64,000 nucleotides of DNA from Adineta ricciae (Eukaryota > Rotifera > Eurotatoria > Adinetida > Adinetidae): assembly GCA_905250025.1 (NCBI GenBank), contig CAJNOJ010000154.1, positions 186,001 to 250,000 of the forward strand, in the 5' to 3' direction. Below, one piece after another: positions 1-10,637 of this stretch (the stretch's first letter is position 1; the number at the start of each line of letters is the position of its first letter). The notes beneath the pieces are model-generated. The model was given only the letters and a program-made list of their open reading frames with translations. It was not told the DNA's origin and did not search any database. A program made the position numbers and the translations under genes.

Positions 1-77
1 CCCACAATGATACACATAGTCACTTTCTTTTATGTAAGAATACAACAACCACAGTTATTTCTCTTGTGTGATAGTTT

Positions 78-1323
78 TTATTTATTGAGAATATCAACAA
101 TTTTTGTAAGCATTGGTTCAAAACGTTTATTAGCATCTAATACTGTTCCTATCATTCGATTCATAACATAAGCAAACGAGAAGTTATATAATGGTGCAGC
201 CAAACCAACACTTCCACCTGCTCCTGCAATAACATAAAAATATGATATATCTATTAAAAAAAATATGAATATTTAAGTTACCTAGATGACCAAAACTCCC
301 TGGTCCTAATTCAGGATATGTTTTATCAAAAAGCATGAAACCCATTCCAAATGATGACTGTGTTTGTGAAAGTAGATCCAATTCTCCATCTGGTGTGTTC
401 GATTTCGTTGCTAATTTCAGAATATCTTCATTTAATATTCGTTTATATTTTCCATTATCAACATCACCAATCAATAATGAATAAAGTCGTGCTATTGACC
501 AAGCATTTGATATTCCATTTCCACCTGGTACTTCTGCTTGATGTAAACGAGCATCGTTGAAGTAATCGAGAACAGTATTTAATGATTCATTATTGAGATA
601 TTGAGATAGTTGACTAAATTCATGTGGTGATACACGATATTCTTCAGTTGATGGCAAACCAATATAAAATTCAAGATTTGATAGAGTTGATATTTCATCT
701 CGAACAAATTCCCCCAATGATCGTTTCTTTGAATCAACACGTCGAATAAGTTCACCAGCAAGCCAACCATATGTTAGAGAATGATAACTATGAGCTGATC
801 CAGGCACCCAAGAAGGTGTTTTTTGTTCCAATGTGTGTATTATTGCTGTCCAATTAAGATATTCTTCAAGTGGCACAGTAATATCTGGTAGTCCAGCACG
901 ATGAGAAAGAACATCACTTACAGTTGTATTCTCTTTTCCATTTTGTCCATATTCAGGCCAATAGTCAGTGACTAATGCTGAATAATTAAGTAGACCACGT
1001 TGAACAGCAAGTGCCACAGCTGCAGCAACAACTCCTTTTGTTGTTGAAAACACTAATTGTAATGTATTCTCATCATACGGTTTTGTTTGTGATTTATCAA
1101 ACCATCCACCTGATAGGCCAACTACTAATTCACCTTGATGATACACTGCTACTGATGCTCCTATATCTCGATGTTCAACGAAATTATCTTGAAAAAGATC
1201 ATACATAAATTCCCAGCCAGGTTTAATAGTTCCCCGAATATTATAATCAATCGTTTTTGTATAACTAATCGTTGATACAACAAGAATAAAAATCAAGAGT
1301 AGTAGTGTTCGACAGCAACCCAT
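78..1323 (-). CDS. Secreted serine beta-lactamase-related hydrolase
   Basis: Two exons (282-1323 and 78-223) join across a 58-bp GT-AG intron (224-281) to give 395 residues. The N terminus is a signal peptide (hydrophobic residues 6-20). The class C beta-lactamase/esterase motifs are present: SxxK as S93-T-T-K96 for the nucleophile and general base, YxS at about Y181, and the third motif GHLG. That motif continues as AGGSVGLAAP only after splicing, and this decides the intron. The family (LACTB and EstB-like, Pfam beta-lactamase) hydrolyses esters, amides or lactams; the substrate here cannot be told. The signal peptide implies secretion or a lumenal location. The middle motif has Ser where class C enzymes usually have Asn, so peptidase or esterase activity is more likely than true beta-lactamase activity. 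The family is sure; the specificity is unknown. Confidence 0.9.
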
Positions 1324-2079
1324 GTTTTAAGTGTATTTTAAACGAACAAAAGAAGCAGGTAGCTAATATATATAGAACGAGAGAATAGGTTTAAATAAAT
1401 ATCAATATGTAAAATAGCAAAAAGATATTGACATGTATGGTAATGCTAAAGGATTAAACTAGCATGATCGAAATATGGTATTTTATTACGAATACGTCAA
1501 CGAATGACTTTTCAAAAATATCCTTTGCTTCACTCGTCATACATTAAGCGAAATTGGGTTGAAAGGAAGATGAGAACAAAATAAAGAAATAAAGTTCGTT
1601 ACAGTACAATTAGACGTACTGTAATATGATTCTCGATTAGGCACAATTCATATTTTCAAATACCGTCCGTTAATCTCACCCTTCGAAGAATCGAAGTTAT
1701 TGGCCATACTTTTGTATCGAACTAAATGAACATAAACATCTCATTCTTAGTGCTTTTGCATTGACTCTGTGTGCATTATCTCGTATTACTATGTCATTTA
1801 CATTTCGATGTGTATGACATCTGCTCGGCAATCATCCTTATATTCATTTGCTTATTTCCTTCCGTTTATTCCATCAGTATCAATCTTCTTCGTTTTTATT
1901 TTACCAGAAAAAACATAGTATCAACGATGATAAGAAAATCTCACTCACTTTCTTAGATGAAATCAAAAAGAGTTGACGGAAAGATACTGAAACACTCGAA
2001 TAGAGTGACACGAAGAGTTTTAGTCAATATGCATCAATGAGATTCGTTACAAGTTTTATCAACAAAACTGCTTTTGAAG
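1324..2079. other. Intergenic, no gene seen
   Basis: AT-rich spacer of about 750 bp between two minus-strand genes. The only ORF of note (1771-1956) has no recognisable domain. I see no repeat or RNA gene. It should contain the promoter of the hydrolase and the 3' end region of the decarboxylase. Confidence 0.5.
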
Positions 2080-3790
2080 TTATTTCGAATTTTTTGCTTC
2101 TTTCATCTTGGCAAGTCGTTGTTGAGTTAGTTTGAGAAGACTTGTAACCAATGAATCAAAATCTTCATAAACACATCGATGACTGACAACACAAATACGA
2201 ATGTGAAGACGATTTCCAATACGACTAGTTGATGGAATAGCCACACCTGACATTTGCACATCTTGTGTTAGATCAGCATTGAACTGATCAATGACTTCAT
2301 GATCATCTCCATCCAGTTCTTTTGGTATAACTCGAAAATTAACAATGTTCAATGTGATAGGACGAAGAACATGAATGATGTCTGCATGTTTCTCAAGTAA
2401 TCGAGCAAAGTATTGTGCTTGCTCACAATTGTCTGCGATCTTCTGTCCAAGTTTGCCAATACCATGTTCTTTAAATGTGAACCACACTTTCAGTGCACGA
2501 AATGAACGAGACAACTCAGGACCTAGGTCACAAAACCACAGATCATCAGGTTCAAAATCTCGGATCGTCTTTGTCAAATAAGTCTGATGAACGGCGAATG
2601 TCGATTGTAGATGAGAGCTTTCTCGAATGAGGACACAACCGGCATCATATGGACAATGTAACCATTTGTGAAGATCGAATGCAAGTGAATCAGCTCGTTC
2701 GATTCCCTTGACAAGATGACGACGTTCACGATCAAGAATAACTAAACTACCAAATGCTCCATCAACATGAAACCAGATATTTTCAGCACGACAGATAGCA
2801 GATAACTCAACCAGATTGTCAAATGCAGCTGTATTCACTGTCCCTAGATCATGCAGAAAAAAATAATTGAAATACAACTCTCTCTCTCTCACTCTCATTA
2901 TTCTATTTACCTGCATTGCCAACGATACAAAAGGGAACAAGACCTTTCTCACGATCTTCTTGCATCGCTACTTTCAATTCATCGATTTTCATACGAAAGT
3001 CATCATCAACTGCTATCAAATGTAATGCTTTTGATCCTAGTCCAAGCAATTCAAATGCTTTGACCAGACATGCATGTGTTTCTGTTGATGCATAGCCAAC
3101 CAATTGTGGACCATTAACATGTCCATCTTGTCGAATATTTCCTAAAGCTTTTCGTCGAGCTGTTGCTATACTTATTAATGTTGCCATTGATGTTCCACTA
3201 ACGATCAAACCAGCATTCTTAGCCTCTGGAAAACCAAACATCTGTCGTATCCAATTGATCACTGTACGTTCAATAAGTGAACCACTGTGACAAAAACCAC
3301 CACAACTCATATTAATCGTTGCTGCTATCATATCTGCTAATGCGCCACCTAATGTTCCTTCACCACCGACCCATCCCAAGAAACGAGGATGTGCATTACC
3401 AAATGTATAAGGGACCACATAAGTGAATGTATCGCGACATACTTGTTCCAATGATTGGCCTCGTTTTGGAAGTGGATCATCGTTGAGTACAGTCCACACA
3501 TCATCTGGAATTGGTATAAATGCAGGTCGATCTCGTATCGATTCAATGTAATCCAGTGATGAATCAAGAACTTCGTGAGCTGTTTTGCGTGCAGACGGCC
3601 AATCAGAAGGATCAAGAGAAGAATTCTTCTGAACTGTTGAGGATGAAATAGGACATTTGAGATCAGCGATAGTGTTGATATATGTCAACATTTGTGTTTT
3701 CCATTCGAAGAGTGACTGAACATTGGAAATAGGTTCACGCAGTTTCATCGAAACTTTCTCAAATAATTCTTCCAAAGTCATCTTCTCCAT
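2080..3790 (-). CDS. PLP-dependent group II decarboxylase (aromatic amino acid type)
   Basis: Two exons (2911-3790 and 2080-2843) flank a 67-bp GT-AG intron (2844-2910) and encode 547 residues. The fold-type I decarboxylase signatures are clear: a glycine-rich stretch near HPRFLGWVGGEG, HVDGAFG with Asp at about 321 (contacts the PLP ring nitrogen), and the Schiff-base lysine in DLHKW at about 353. The family removes the carboxylate from aromatic or related amino acids to give amines. Animal DDC/HDC proteins carry NPHKW and GTTG where this has DLHKW and GNAGT, so it is closer to bacterial or fungal pyridoxal-dependent decarboxylases than to neurotransmitter enzymes. Splicing across the intron restores NAGTVNTAAFD, which confirms the join. 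The cytosolic location is inferred from the lack of a signal peptide. The substrate cannot be read from the sequence. Confidence 0.92.
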
Positions 3791-4288
3791 TTGATTTCAA
3801 TATTTAATCTTAGAATTCGTAGTTCTATGCATAAAGAAAACAAATTTACATATTTGAAAAAAGATCATTACATCATTCGATTTTCTTTCAATACAAAGCA
3901 AAAACGGACAATAATCGTTGCAAAACACACACCTACACTCAGAGCAAAAAAAGAGATAAACAATGGGAAAGTAACGATATTATTGCGACGAAATGACACA
4001 AAACGTGTCATATAAGTAAATAAACGAATACAGTATTTTGTTTTTGTTTTTCGTTCTCTAATACAATCTCAAGCTAATCAAAATATCTCTACCTTTACTT
4101 TAGTTGTACCATTTTTCTGATCAACTATTTAACACAGCACATTCTTTTATTTCTTGTAAGTTCATCACTTCATTAACAGATTTTGTACATAATCATCATC
4201 GAACGCTTTGTCTAATACATATTCGACAGTTATGAAATGAAGAAATCAAACATTCTTGTTTTGTTTCTCTGTAGAAAACCAATTCAAA
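3791..4288. other. Divergent intergenic region
   Basis: About 500 bp between the decarboxylase (-) and the nicotianamine-synthase-like gene (+), so it must hold both promoters. It is AT-rich. The ORF at 3791-4015 has no domain and overlaps the likely promoter. A polypyrimidine tract ending in tctgtag at about 4267-4274 lies just before the chosen ATG and could be a trans- or cis-splice acceptor. Confidence 0.4.
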
Positions 4289-5080
4289 ATGAGTACATCA
4301 ACCAAATGGCGTGAAATCTATAATAGAATAATGTCTTTACCAAGTTTAACTCCATCTGATCAAGTAAATGAAGCGATTGATTCATTACGAGAACAAATTT
4401 CTCAATCCAATGAAGATGATCTGAATAAATCTGGTTTAACTGAACAAGAAATTATCCAACTTCGTCAACGTTTCAGTCAATCAGTTTATGAACTTGAAAA
4501 GTCTTGGGCTCATAAAATTCTTAATCATTCAAATCATCAATTGACTTTAGAACAATTTCCTCAATGGGATAATTATCTCAAAGTCATGAAACGTGAATGG
4601 GATTCCATACAAATTTATGCAAAAGAATTTTTAACAAAAAAAGTTCTTCTTATTGGAGGTGGACCAATTCCATTATCAGCTATTATTTTAGCACAACAAT
4701 ATCACATCTCTTCAGTTGTCATGGATATTGATGAAGAAGCAACTGATTTAGCAAGAAAAATCGTTTTTGCACTTGGTTTACAAAATCAAATAACTTTAAT
4801 TCAAAGTTCAGGTGAAAGTTTTCAAAATTATCAAGAATATTCTTTAATCTATGTTGCTGCATTAGCTGGACTTGTTTTGGAAGGAAAACAAAAGATATTT
4901 GATACGATTAAAAGTCAAACAACACCTGGAACATTTATTTTAACACGATCAAGTCATGGAACAAGACAAATTCTTTATCTTCCTCTTCATCAAAGAATTC
5001 AAGAACAATTTGAAACCGTTATGGAAATTCATCCTAATGATGAGGTCATGAATTCAATTATTTTACTTAAAACTATTTAA
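4289..5080 (+). CDS. Nicotianamine synthase-like protein
   Basis: A single-exon reading frame of 263 residues from the ATG at 4289. An in-frame ATG at 4256 lies across a splice-acceptor-like tract, so I prefer the second. The Rossmann-type SAM-binding core reads KVLLIGGGPIPLSAIILA, followed by VMDIDEEA for the ribose-binding acidic loop. The family hallmark near the C terminus is TRSSHGTRQILY, matching the RSAHGARAFLYP block of plant nicotianamine synthases. Those enzymes condense aminocarboxypropyl groups of S-adenosylmethionine into nicotianamine, a chelator of Fe, Zn, Cu and Ni. Plant enzymes are about 320 residues; this length is nearer fungal and archaeal relatives, some of which make other opine-like metallophores. 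The family is uncommon in animals and the gene has no intron, so horizontal transfer is likely. The family call is strong; the exact product is not. Confidence 0.87.
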   Translation: MSTSTKWREIYNRIMSLPSLTPSDQVNEAIDSLREQISQSNEDDLNKSGLTEQEIIQLRQRFSQSVYELEKSWAHKILNHSNHQLTLEQFPQWDNYLKVMKREWDSIQIYAKEFLTKKVLLIGGGPIPLSAIILAQQYHISSVVMDIDEEATDLARKIVFALGLQNQITLIQSSGESFQNYQEYSLIYVAALAGLVLEGKQKIFDTIKSQTTPGTFILTRSSHGTRQILYLPLHQRIQEQFETVMEIHPNDEVMNSIILLKTI

Positions 5081-5114
5081 TGGAAAATATCGATTCGGGC
5101 GTTTCTTTCCAAAA

Positions 5115-6053
5115 TCAAATCTTTTTCATTTGACGAACAAAAATAAAAGAAAAAAGTAAAAGAAAGATAAAAATAGAGCAAATCAAATAATGTTGCATAA
5201 CAAAAAGGAGAACTAATGTATCTTTTCCATACCAACTTCCCCCACCAACACCATCAATTAATTTTCCCCATAAAAAATCATTTGGAATAAAATAAAATTG
5301 ATCTTTCAAAGGAAATTTTCGATAAATTCCATAGAGAAACGTTGGACCAGCACTTAAAATAATTGTTAAATGATACAAATAAAACCAACGATTAGCTGAT
5401 TTTAATCGACTTATTGCAAATTTAAAAAACGGATGATATCGTTTTGAAATCATAAAATCTGTATTTGCGCTTATTCCTTCTGTTCCAATATGTAAAATAA
5501 TATCAGGTTCATTCGTTTTTTGTTCATTTTCATAAAGTATTTTCGAAATTAAATCATTTACAAGACATTTAACATCTAAATCAATATAAATTCCACCATA
5601 ATGAAATAATAAAAAATATTTCATTGAATCAATTCTTTGCATATCATATCGATAATTTTCATAAACTGATACAAACCACGGATATTCAGTTTTTAACAAA
5701 TTTAGAAGTTTTTCATTTGTCCAAAGTGTATAATTATAATTGGAATTCAATGTTCGACATGATTTCGATGCTAAAAGATATTTTTCATTCATTGATTTCT
5801 TTTCAGATGATGAAATCCAAATTTGATGAATATGACGTGGAATTTCTGTTCGAATTAATGAACGATTATTTTGCCACATTTCAATATCTAATTTGACTAA
5901 ATCATCAAAATCTTCATTTGGAATAAAATGATCAATTAAAAATCGACCGGTTTCGATTAAATGAACTAAACAATAAAGAAATGCAATCATAAACAAACAA
6001 AGAAATAATTTTCGATAATGAATTTGATTTATTGATATCAGTCGTCTTCTCAT
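5115..6053 (-). CDS. GT32 glycosyltransferase, IPC mannosyltransferase-like
   Basis: An intronless frame of 312 residues. An N-terminal membrane anchor spans about residues 16-34 (type II topology), and a second hydrophobic segment at about 280-303 ends the protein. IPRHIHQIW at 71-79 and the DxD-type motif in GGIYIDLDVKC (D158-L-D160) are diagnostic of family GT32 (OCH1/SUR1/CSH1), in which the Asp pair binds the Mn-nucleotide sugar. Two membrane spans and the late GGGSWYGKD block suit the inositol-phosphoceramide mannosyltransferase branch better than OCH1. The likely role is Golgi transfer of a hexose to a lipid or glycan. The stop codon lies 34 bp from that of the nicotianamine-synthase-like gene, so the two are convergent. 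Fungal-like affinity and the absence of introns suggest possible transfer. The acceptor is unknown. Confidence 0.85.
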   Translation of the reverse strand: MRRRLISINQIHYRKLFLCLFMIAFLYCLVHLIETGRFLIDHFIPNEDFDDLVKLDIEMWQNNRSLIRTEIPRHIHQIWISSSEKKSMNEKYLLASKSCRTLNSNYNYTLWTNEKLLNLLKTEYPWFVSVYENYRYDMQRIDSMKYFLLFHYGGIYIDLDVKCLVNDLISKILYENEQKTNEPDIILHIGTEGISANTDFMISKRYHPFFKFAISRLKSANRWFYLYHLTIILSAGPTFLYGIYRKFPLKDQFYFIPNDFLWGKLIDGVGGGSWYGKDTLVLLFVMQHYLICSIFIFLLLFSFIFVRQMKKI

Positions 6054-7315
6054 TTCTTATTCATAAATTTCTAAAAACAAAAAAAAGGTAAAACAAATAT
6101 GAAAAGTATTTCTCATTTTGATTCCAAATCTCTTTTCATCTTTATGACAAAGTATAATGTCTTATTCGTTCGTCTTAGATTCTTTGTTGGAAACAAACAT
6201 CAATCGTTGCTATTCATTCTCAAAACAAAAGAGGTGGGTCATTCTGTTTCTTTAAACTGGCGTCGTTGACAACTGTCGTAGAGAAGAGAATCAATCAAAT
6301 TCAAATGATCGTTATATTTCTTATGCGAATGAATGAGAAATCGATCGAAGAAAAAAGGCTGAAGGAAAATAAAAATGAGAATGCCATCTGGGCACATTGA
6401 AATAGATGCTTTTGGACATTTCATCAATTATCATTCAATATTGATTAGCAAATATAAGGAAAGAAATTAATCTATAGAATTTAAAGTTATTTAACAGACA
6501 AACACGAAAAGAGTGTCATTTATGGTGAAATTTACAAAAAAAAGGAAAAGAAAAACTTTTCAAATGTCATTCTTCGTAATAGATCATTCAAAAGTATAAA
6601 CGAATATTGATGTCAATTCTTGTCATCATATGTTCTATCAATACAAAATATACAAAGAATTCTTCATTTAGGATTCGAAAGAGAGATAAACCTACTCTTT
6701 TTCTCATCTTTTCTATACACATATTTTCAAAAAATATCGAAAAGAATATAATAACAAAAGAATCAGTGAGAGATGAGAATGGATCTGAAAGCATTAAAAG
6801 ATCGACCAATGTCAATATCGAACATGTGCAGCACTATACTTTGTCATCACAAACGGTTAAGTGTAGAGAGTCGTGTTACTTGTTGGATTGTCTTGATGAA
6901 AAAAATCTTTTCGTTTCGTATGATTCTACTCTAATCAAACATCGATCATCATCAAATAATGAAAATCTAATGAATAAGAAGCCATTTCATATCACCATAA
7001 TTGTGTTCAATTCATTTATTGATTATTTTCAAGTCAATTTCTTCTTTTTCATATTCAATTGTATTCGATTAAAACAATCTATAAGTAGCTTGTGTTTGGT
7101 TAGCAACCTATGAGCAGAATTTTTACTGTGTAAACTTGTACGATTCTATAGAAGTGAAGATAATTGGCGTATTTTATTTATAGACATTTTTCGTCTGCAC
7201 TTTTTAGCATTACAAATAAACCGCTAGTTGCTAAGTGAGAACATTGCTTTTCTTTTCTTCGACTCATAGGAAAAATGAAGATTTGTTGTTTTTTTTGTAT
7301 AAAGTATGACGCCAC

Positions 7316-7470
7316 TCACGAAAAAATTTTTCGATCAAAACCACGGTAGATCACGGTGCGAGAGGGCGTTGATGTCAGCGGTTTAATTGAACCGCGAAAG
7401 TCAGACCTTTTATTAGGTTCTCTCACAGCGGCCGAAACCGCGGTTATTAATGGTTTTTCGAAAAAAAAGT
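7316..7470. repeat. GC-richer patch with weak inverted ends, possible MITE
   Basis: A compositional island inside very AT-rich DNA. It holds the hairpin GCGGTT-taattg-AACCGC and loosely inverted ends (aaaaccacgg on the left, ccgcggttattaatggtttt on the right). No second copy was found in the window, so the element status is a guess. Confidence 0.3.
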
Positions 7471-8161
7471 AATTCACTATCATGGTATGGTATATCATCT
7501 CTACTATCTATCTCATTATCATCTACTATCTTCACATGGTCATTTCACACCTCGATCAGCTCATTAGATGCCACTTCCTTTTGTTTATTCTTATTCTTTT
7601 AATTAAATTCGAATGGCTTACCTTATGATTGTAGTCCACTAATTCCATTGAACCATCTGGTGATGATCATATTAAGATTGAGTGATATAGTCTTTCTTGT
7701 CTGTATCGAGAAACTTTCCGATTTCGATCGCTACGTTTGATTTACTAGTGAGTTTAAAAGAGTCTGACGAATACTAAAGACCTCTACGGATTTCACAATT
7801 TTTCTAACTTCTCTAGATGCTCAAATGACGATAAACTATGCACTATGTAGCTGGAAAGACTCCTATTTATCATCTATATTGATGCTTAGTGATGTTTTAA
7901 TGAATAATCTATCTTGATGAAGTTACATTTAGAAGAAAAACATTCGTTTATTACAATCGTGTAGCTGATTGATCGTGATACTGCGTATTGTTAAATGGCC
8001 TAACAAGTTGAGAGATCATAACTGCTATATCTGTAAATCGATATTTTGAGAAAACAACACGTATCTCAAATGTATCCGTCGAAAAATATTTGTTCAACAC
8101 TGAAAAATCTGGGTGAATGATAAACTCTCCAAAATGATTTATCAAACTGATCAACTCTTTA

Positions 8162-8315
8162 AGATATGTTTTTTCCGTTTATTAGTATCATAAATCTTTT
8201 GATATACTGTCTCTTATGATCTACTCAAAAAAAGTATTTTATACGTTGCAATCTGATAAACGTTTTAGGTTATACCAAAAGATTTATGATGCTAATAAAC
8301 AGAAAAAATGCATCT
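8162..8315. repeat. Inverted repeat, about 46-bp arms
   Basis: The left arm (8162-8207) and the right arm (8270-8315) are near-perfect reverse complements; both contain the core TCATAAATCTTTTG and GTTTATTAG. The spacer is about 60 bp. This is the shape of a very short MITE or a foldback element. No coding capacity and no clear target-site duplication was seen. Confidence 0.65.
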
Positions 8316-8537
8316 CAACGAATTAATCAGATTAATAAATCCTTTTGGAGGGTTTATTATTCCCTACGGATTTTTTTGCAGTGAATCTACGTTCGAGTTT
8401 CAACGATATCATTGGATTGTGATAAATAGCTGTCTTTTACTGAAATCTTATCAATATTTTAAACTATTTTAGAACTAAATTTTTAATGAAGTACATGTAT
8501 GAGAGCAAATTGACGTTTATTAAATCTTTATATACCT

Positions 8538-8813
8538 CTAACGATGAATATTATCTACATGGGTGAGCTTATCTGTAAAAAAAGTACTCCTTGTTTGAAT
8601 ATCTTCAAGGTACATTTCAAGACAGATAATAATAGAGAGGATGCTGAGTTTATTATAGGTTGATAAAAAACAAGTGCGTTTATATTCTCTCATTAACTTT
8701 TCTAATAAATCATGCCGTTTATCAACTAAAAGAGAGATAAATCGATTTGAGTTTGAATTCCTTTTTATCGTACCGTGATTTAAAGTATCGAAGTTGTTGC
8801 GATACATTTCCAT
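8538..8813 (-). other. Unassigned ORF, 91 codons
   Basis: The longest frame in the middle of the 6-10 kb spacer. The predicted product is hydrophilic with one short hydrophobic run (LSILSIIICLEMYL). I do not recognise it. It lacks a paralogue in this window and splice sites that would extend it. It may be a decayed exon or chance. Confidence 0.15.
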
Positions 8814-9907
8814 AACAAAAAATAGATGAAAAGTCTAATTAAAAACAAGAACTAAAGTATTCTGGACACCGATATCCTTAGGGAAAATTTGAAGATCATT
8901 CGAAGTTAAACAAGTAAAAGTATAACTCTTTTTCGACTGCATTCTGTCCGTTTTCAACATAACGAAAAAGTCTTGAGTGAAAATGAATGAATTCAATGTA
9001 ATCTTCTTATCAAATGCTTCTTCTAAGTTTTTAATTGCTAATCATATTGACGTATTCGTTATTCGTGATAATCATTCTTTAAAATCAGTAGTTTTCCTTT
9101 CTGTTTTTGCGTAACATATCTTTTAAGTAGTTGATCAATTGTTGTGATTATAGTACACGACGTAATGATAAACGATGATTCGTTGTATTTGAAGTGCTTG
9201 ATATTTCTTCCACTTGACCTCGTCTCATGACGTCTACTAAGACAAAAAAGAAGCGCGAACAGTTTGTCAACATAGCGCCTTTCAGATCAAATTGGAAACA
9301 TTCACTGTCTTTTCTCGACAAATATAGATAACTAGATAAGTTTCGTCAGTTTGATCGTTCATCCTCTCATTCCGACCTCTATTTTGTAATCTATCGTTAC
9401 TCTCTTGTGTCATATCGAAATGTATGAAGAGAATGTTAGTCAGATCAAATCGAAAATAACAATAACTACTCATACTTGATGTGGCGATGTGTACACGTGT
9501 GCTTCGTTGTAGACGATCGTGAAAAGAATATCGACGTGTTTCATTCGTTTTCATATATACATATAACATTCTACTTTTGTTTCTTCGTCATGTACATCCA
9601 TTTCATTTAATTCTTTTTATAAACTTTCACACTAACAAGCTCATCGAATTGATTTTGGCTGTTTCATTTGTCTAAACAAAAGTGCAGATGTCAGCAGAAA
9701 ACAATCTGTCTAGAATACGAAGGACTACTTGTTTGACTCATCAAGAAGAGAAAAGAAAAAAGTCAATACACAACTAGATATGGTATTTTATCTTATCAAA
9801 ACAAACGTCCATTCGACATCGTTCGATTCGAACACAAACTTTGTACTACCGACATAGTATAAAAAATCATCGTGCTTTCTCGACTCTTTTAGATCGAAAT
9901 TATCATT

Positions 9908-10288
9908 ATGACCAAAACTATTCTTGTCACCGGTGCCAGTTCATTCATTGCTGGATGGATTATACGATATCTGCTTGAGAAAGGTTACAACGTTCGCGGA
10001 ACGGTTCGATCTGCAGCAAAAGAAAAACAAGTTCTCGATGGAATCGCAGAAGAATATCGAAAACAAATGTCATTTGTTCATGTTGCTGATATTACAAGTG
10101 ATTCGTTCGATGAAGCCGTTCGTGATGTTGATGGAATCATTCATGTTGCTTCACCATTCCATTACAAAGTCACTGACCCAGAAAAAGATTTACTTCTTCC
10201 AGCAATCAATGGAACCACTCGAGTTTTACAAGCTGCACATGAGTTCAATCAAAACAATGAAAACAAAATCAAACGAATCGTCATCACN
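9908..10288 (+). CDS. NAD(P)-dependent epimerase/dihydroflavonol reductase-like, 3' cut off
   Basis: The first 126 residues of an extended short-chain dehydrogenase. The dinucleotide motif TGASSFIAGW is at residues 8-17, VRGTVRS follows the second strand (NADP-type Arg), DITSD and GIIHVASPFHY match the DFR/cinnamoyl-CoA-reductase/aldehyde-reductase branch, and INGTTRVLQAAHE is the following helix. Family members run to about 340 residues with a catalytic YxxxK near residue 160. Here the frame ends at the N at 10288 and the downstream 300 bp shows no continuation, so the catalytic half is absent from this assembly. Members reduce ketones or aldehydes of small metabolites, usually in the cytosol. 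The loss looks like an assembly join rather than a natural truncation, because the break is exactly at the N. Confidence 0.88.
10288..10288. other. Single N, probable contig join
   Basis: One undetermined base. The SDR reading frame is intact up to it and unrelated AT-rich sequence follows. This is best read as a gap compressed to one N. Confidence 0.7.
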
Positions 10289-10637
10289 TGTGAAATAGAT
10301 TGTTTCTATGTTCTACAGCGGTTCACTGTGTAGCGTTTTCGATGTAAATATTTCTTCATTGCTACCGAGTGTCTTCATTCATGTCGGATATTTGGTTGAG
10401 TCATTTGTGTATGATTTTACTGATTTACACGAAAATAATCGAATTTTATTAAGATGAAGATTTGTGATTGAAAGAAATATTTTTTAAAGCATCAAACGGT
10501 ACAATGCTCTCACCAGATCGTGTTTTATAAATGCAGAGATCAAGTGCTAAAGAAAAATTTCAAAAAGATAATCAAGTTTTAAATGCATGAAATGAGTTAA
10601 ATCGATATAACGCATACGGACTAACTCTAACGTGTTT

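Larger units (their letters stand above)
6054..9907. other. Long AT-rich intergenic stretch
   Basis: About 3.85 kb without a gene I can support. The ORFs at 6607-7113, 7951-8154, 8538-8813 and 9282-9569 are rich in Ile, Phe, Asn and Ser, show no domain and have no convincing exon partners. The region includes a GC-richer patch and an inverted repeat that are listed separately. The last 60 bp carry a TATA-like string (tataaaaaa at about 9858) ahead of the SDR start at 9908. Confidence 0.5.

Noticed and set aside
6607..7113. 168-codon ORF
   Set aside because: Low complexity, Ile/Asn/Ser/Phe-rich, no domain, no paralogue. Consistent with an AT-rich chance ORF.
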